From NCBI GenBank assembly GCA_019638355.1, contig JAHBTY010000003.1, positions 269,325-333,324 of the forward strand: 64,000 bases of DNA. Direction: 5' to 3'. A program made the position numbers and the translations under genes. Origin of the DNA: Cyclobacteriaceae bacterium (GTDB lineage: Bacteria > Bacteroidota > Bacteroidia > Cytophagales > Cyclobacteriaceae). This document shows, one piece after another, positions 62,957 to 64,000 of this stretch (position 1 is its first letter; each line of letters begins with the position of its first letter). The notes below the pieces were generated by a model that had not been told where the DNA came from, did no database searches, and worked only from the letters and a program-made list of their open reading frames with translations.

Positions 62957-63008
62957 TTCCCTCACCCTGTACTCGTTCCTCAGAGGGGGAAGGGGGTGAG
63001 GGCTTAAA
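62957..63008. repeat. GGGTGAGGG palindrome between convergent genes
   Basis: CCCTCACCC (62959-62967) pairs perfectly with GGGTGAGGG (62994-63002), flanked by AAAACTTTT-like ends and with an inner TTCC/GGAA. It fills the space between the DoxX-like stop and the truA stop and resembles the element at 19656-19690. Confidence 0.65.
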
Positions 63009-63831
63009 CTTTTTTCCAACTCGCATCAAAAGAAATTGCACCAAACTGTGTACGTACTGGTTGTTGCAAGTACGGATAATCTACTTTGCTTAAAAATAAA
63101 CCTTGCGGATAGGCCGGATCCCAAACTGTGGGCGTTACTTTCTCAATGAAGTAACTTTCAAACTCATCCACACTTAAGGTACCGGCACCAATTTTTATAA
63201 GCTTACCCATCAGCAAGCGCACCATTCGCCCAAGAAACCGATCTGCCGAAATCTGAAATCGCAACCGATCACCCTTTTCGTTTACCAATAATTGTGCAAT
63301 TGATACTTTGCACCGCGTATGCTCATACCCATCCGGTGTTTTGCAAAAGGCACGGTAGTCATCGTATCGCGTAAGCAAGGCAACGGCTTGTTTCATTTTA
63401 TCTAACTGCAAGGTTGTTTTGTCAACCTGCGTACTCACCAGATTTAAAAACGGATCTTTATAGGTGTGAATAAAAAAATCGTACTGCCGTTGTATGGCGT
63501 CAAACCGCGCATGTTGATTACTTTCTACGGGGATGATTTCATAAATGGCAAGATCGGGTGGTAATACTTTGTTCAACCGAAACAACAAATCAAAATCCCA
63601 ACGTGTATCAAGATCGGTATGAAAGTAAAACTGGCTGGCATGCACTCCGGTATCGGTGCGACCACAGCCCATGATGCTCACAGGTTCTTTCAGAATCTCG
63701 CTTAATGCGGTTTCAATTACCTGCTGAATATTGTTGGCATTCGATTGCCGTTGCCACCCATGATAGTTGGTGCCTAAGAAGGCCATGTGGAAGAAGTATC
63801 GGGTGGAAGCATGCGTTGGATTAAAAATCAT
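63004..63831 (-). CDS. truA: tRNA pseudouridine(38-40) synthase
   Basis: The 275-residue enzyme modifies positions 38-40 of the tRNA anticodon arm. The catalytic Asp lies in 'GCGRTDTGVHASQ', and 'YHGWQRQ' and 'RFLGRMVRLLMG' are further TruA signatures. Length is normal. The ATG overlaps by one base the stop of an upstream gene (TAATG), so it is translationally coupled to the partial gene at the window end. The 3' end meets a GGGTGAGGG palindrome. Confidence 0.96.
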   Translation of the reverse strand: MIFNPTHASTRYFFHMAFLGTNYHGWQRQSNANNIQQVIETALSEILKEPVSIMGCGRTDTGVHASQFYFHTDLDTRWDFDLLFRLNKVLPPDLAIYEIIPVESNQHARFDAIQRQYDFFIHTYKDPFLNLVSTQVDKTTLQLDKMKQAVALLTRYDDYRAFCKTPDGYEHTRCKVSIAQLLVNEKGDRLRFQISADRFLGRMVRLLMGKLIKIGAGTLSVDEFESYFIEKVTPTVWDPAYPQGLFLSKVDYPYLQQPVRTQFGAISFDASWKKV

Positions 63832-64000
63832 TATTCGTTTTGAACTACGATTGTGGATTCTGAACGAATGGGTTTGCCCGAGTGCATTATACCTTCAATA
63901 ATTACTTTATATCTTCCCGGTAAATCAGCAGCGAAGAATGAAATGGAACAAGCTCCTGAGATATCATCGGTTCGCAACTGGGGATTCCAGTAAATGGTTG
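63831..64000 (-). CDS. C-terminal end of a secreted macroglobulin/TonB-carboxypeptidase-like protein (partial)
   Basis: Only the last 56 codons are in the window. The minus-strand frame reads 'YWNPQLRTDDISGACSISF', 'AADLPGRYKVIIEGIMHSG' and ends 'STIVVQNE'. The pattern 'YWNP-L-TD...F-AADLPG-Y-V-IEG' is typical of the C-terminal domain of large Bacteroidota surface proteins with alpha-2-macroglobulin or carboxypeptidase-regulatory folds. The rest lies beyond the window edge, so identification is tentative. Its stop overlaps the truA start. Confidence 0.6.
   Translation of the reverse strand, partial: TIYWNPQLRTDDISGACSISFFAADLPGRYKVIIEGIMHSGKPIRSESTIVVQNE

Noticed and set aside
1-64000. tRNA, rRNA or transposase genes
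   Set aside because: Reading the intergenic gaps revealed no cloverleaf-like segments, rRNA stretches or transposase-like proteins.

Overview
The window looks like chromosomal DNA from a member of the Bacteroidota, most likely order Cytophagales. The evidence is the gene content (DUF3526 ABC permeases, DUF5916 and DUF4421 outer-membrane proteins, PD40-OmpA protein, TPR-CHAT protein, GH3-family enzyme, KilA-N protein, LytS/LytTR pair), a moderate GC content, an absence of obvious Shine-Dalgarno sites, and repeated matches to the Bacteroidota promoter (TTG about 19-20 nt upstream of TAnnTTTG). No rRNA, tRNA, CRISPR array, transposase or prophage block was seen. The taxon is inferred from family knowledge; no database was searched.

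Layout. 1-6.5 kb: an esterase cut by the window edge, two ABC-2 permeases, a DUF5916 outer-membrane protein and a thioredoxin-reductase-like flavoenzyme. 6.6-9.9 kb: a copper-type operon with a small His-rich protein, an MbnP-like lipoprotein, a di-haem MauG/MbnH-like enzyme and an outer-membrane protein, with a large structured leader before mbnP. 9.9-20.4 kb: a 2-hydroxyacid dehydrogenase, an M28 peptidase, a lipoprotein plus amino-acid permease, an operon of three secreted hydrolase-like proteins, and a DsbA-like protein. 20.5-25 kb: potassium uptake (KdpD-type kinase, KdpE-type regulator, TrkH channel, small unknown protein, porin). 25-33 kb: S-adenosylhomocysteinase, DUF4386, a lipoprotein, DinB, a LytS/LytTR pair with a GreA-like protein, and MenA. 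32.4-37.9 kb: a microaerobic set (Crp/Fnr regulator, two universal stress proteins, CcoI, CcoS, DUF456). 38-48.6 kb: a giant secreted TPR-CHAT protein, both methylmalonyl-CoA mutase subunits, DnaA and an HtrA protease. 48.7-64 kb: GH3, dxr, rseP, a broken KilA-N gene, PD40-OmpA, lon, hslU, DUF4421, HxlR/DoxX-like, truA and a partial secreted protein.

The most unusual structures are non-coding. (i) Two small four-helix-bundle genes, related to the proteins encoded by 23S rRNA intervening sequences, each sit between inverted repeats that fill the gap between the stop codon of one housekeeping gene and the start codon of the next (GH3|dxr and lon|hslU). They look like free-standing relatives of rRNA intervening sequences. 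(ii) An array of six GGTCTGTG/CACAGACC hairpins lies downstream of the HxlR gene, together with a degenerate second copy of that gene's last codons. (iii) Several -7 boxes end only 3-6 nt before the start codon, implying leaderless mRNAs. (iv) An FNR-type site is centred about -42 from the predicted start of the universal-stress/CcoI operon, directly after a Crp/Fnr gene. (v) Tandem GTTTC-N6-GAAAC operators lie between hxlR and its divergent neighbour. (vi) GGGTGAGG palindromes sit at the junctions of convergent genes.
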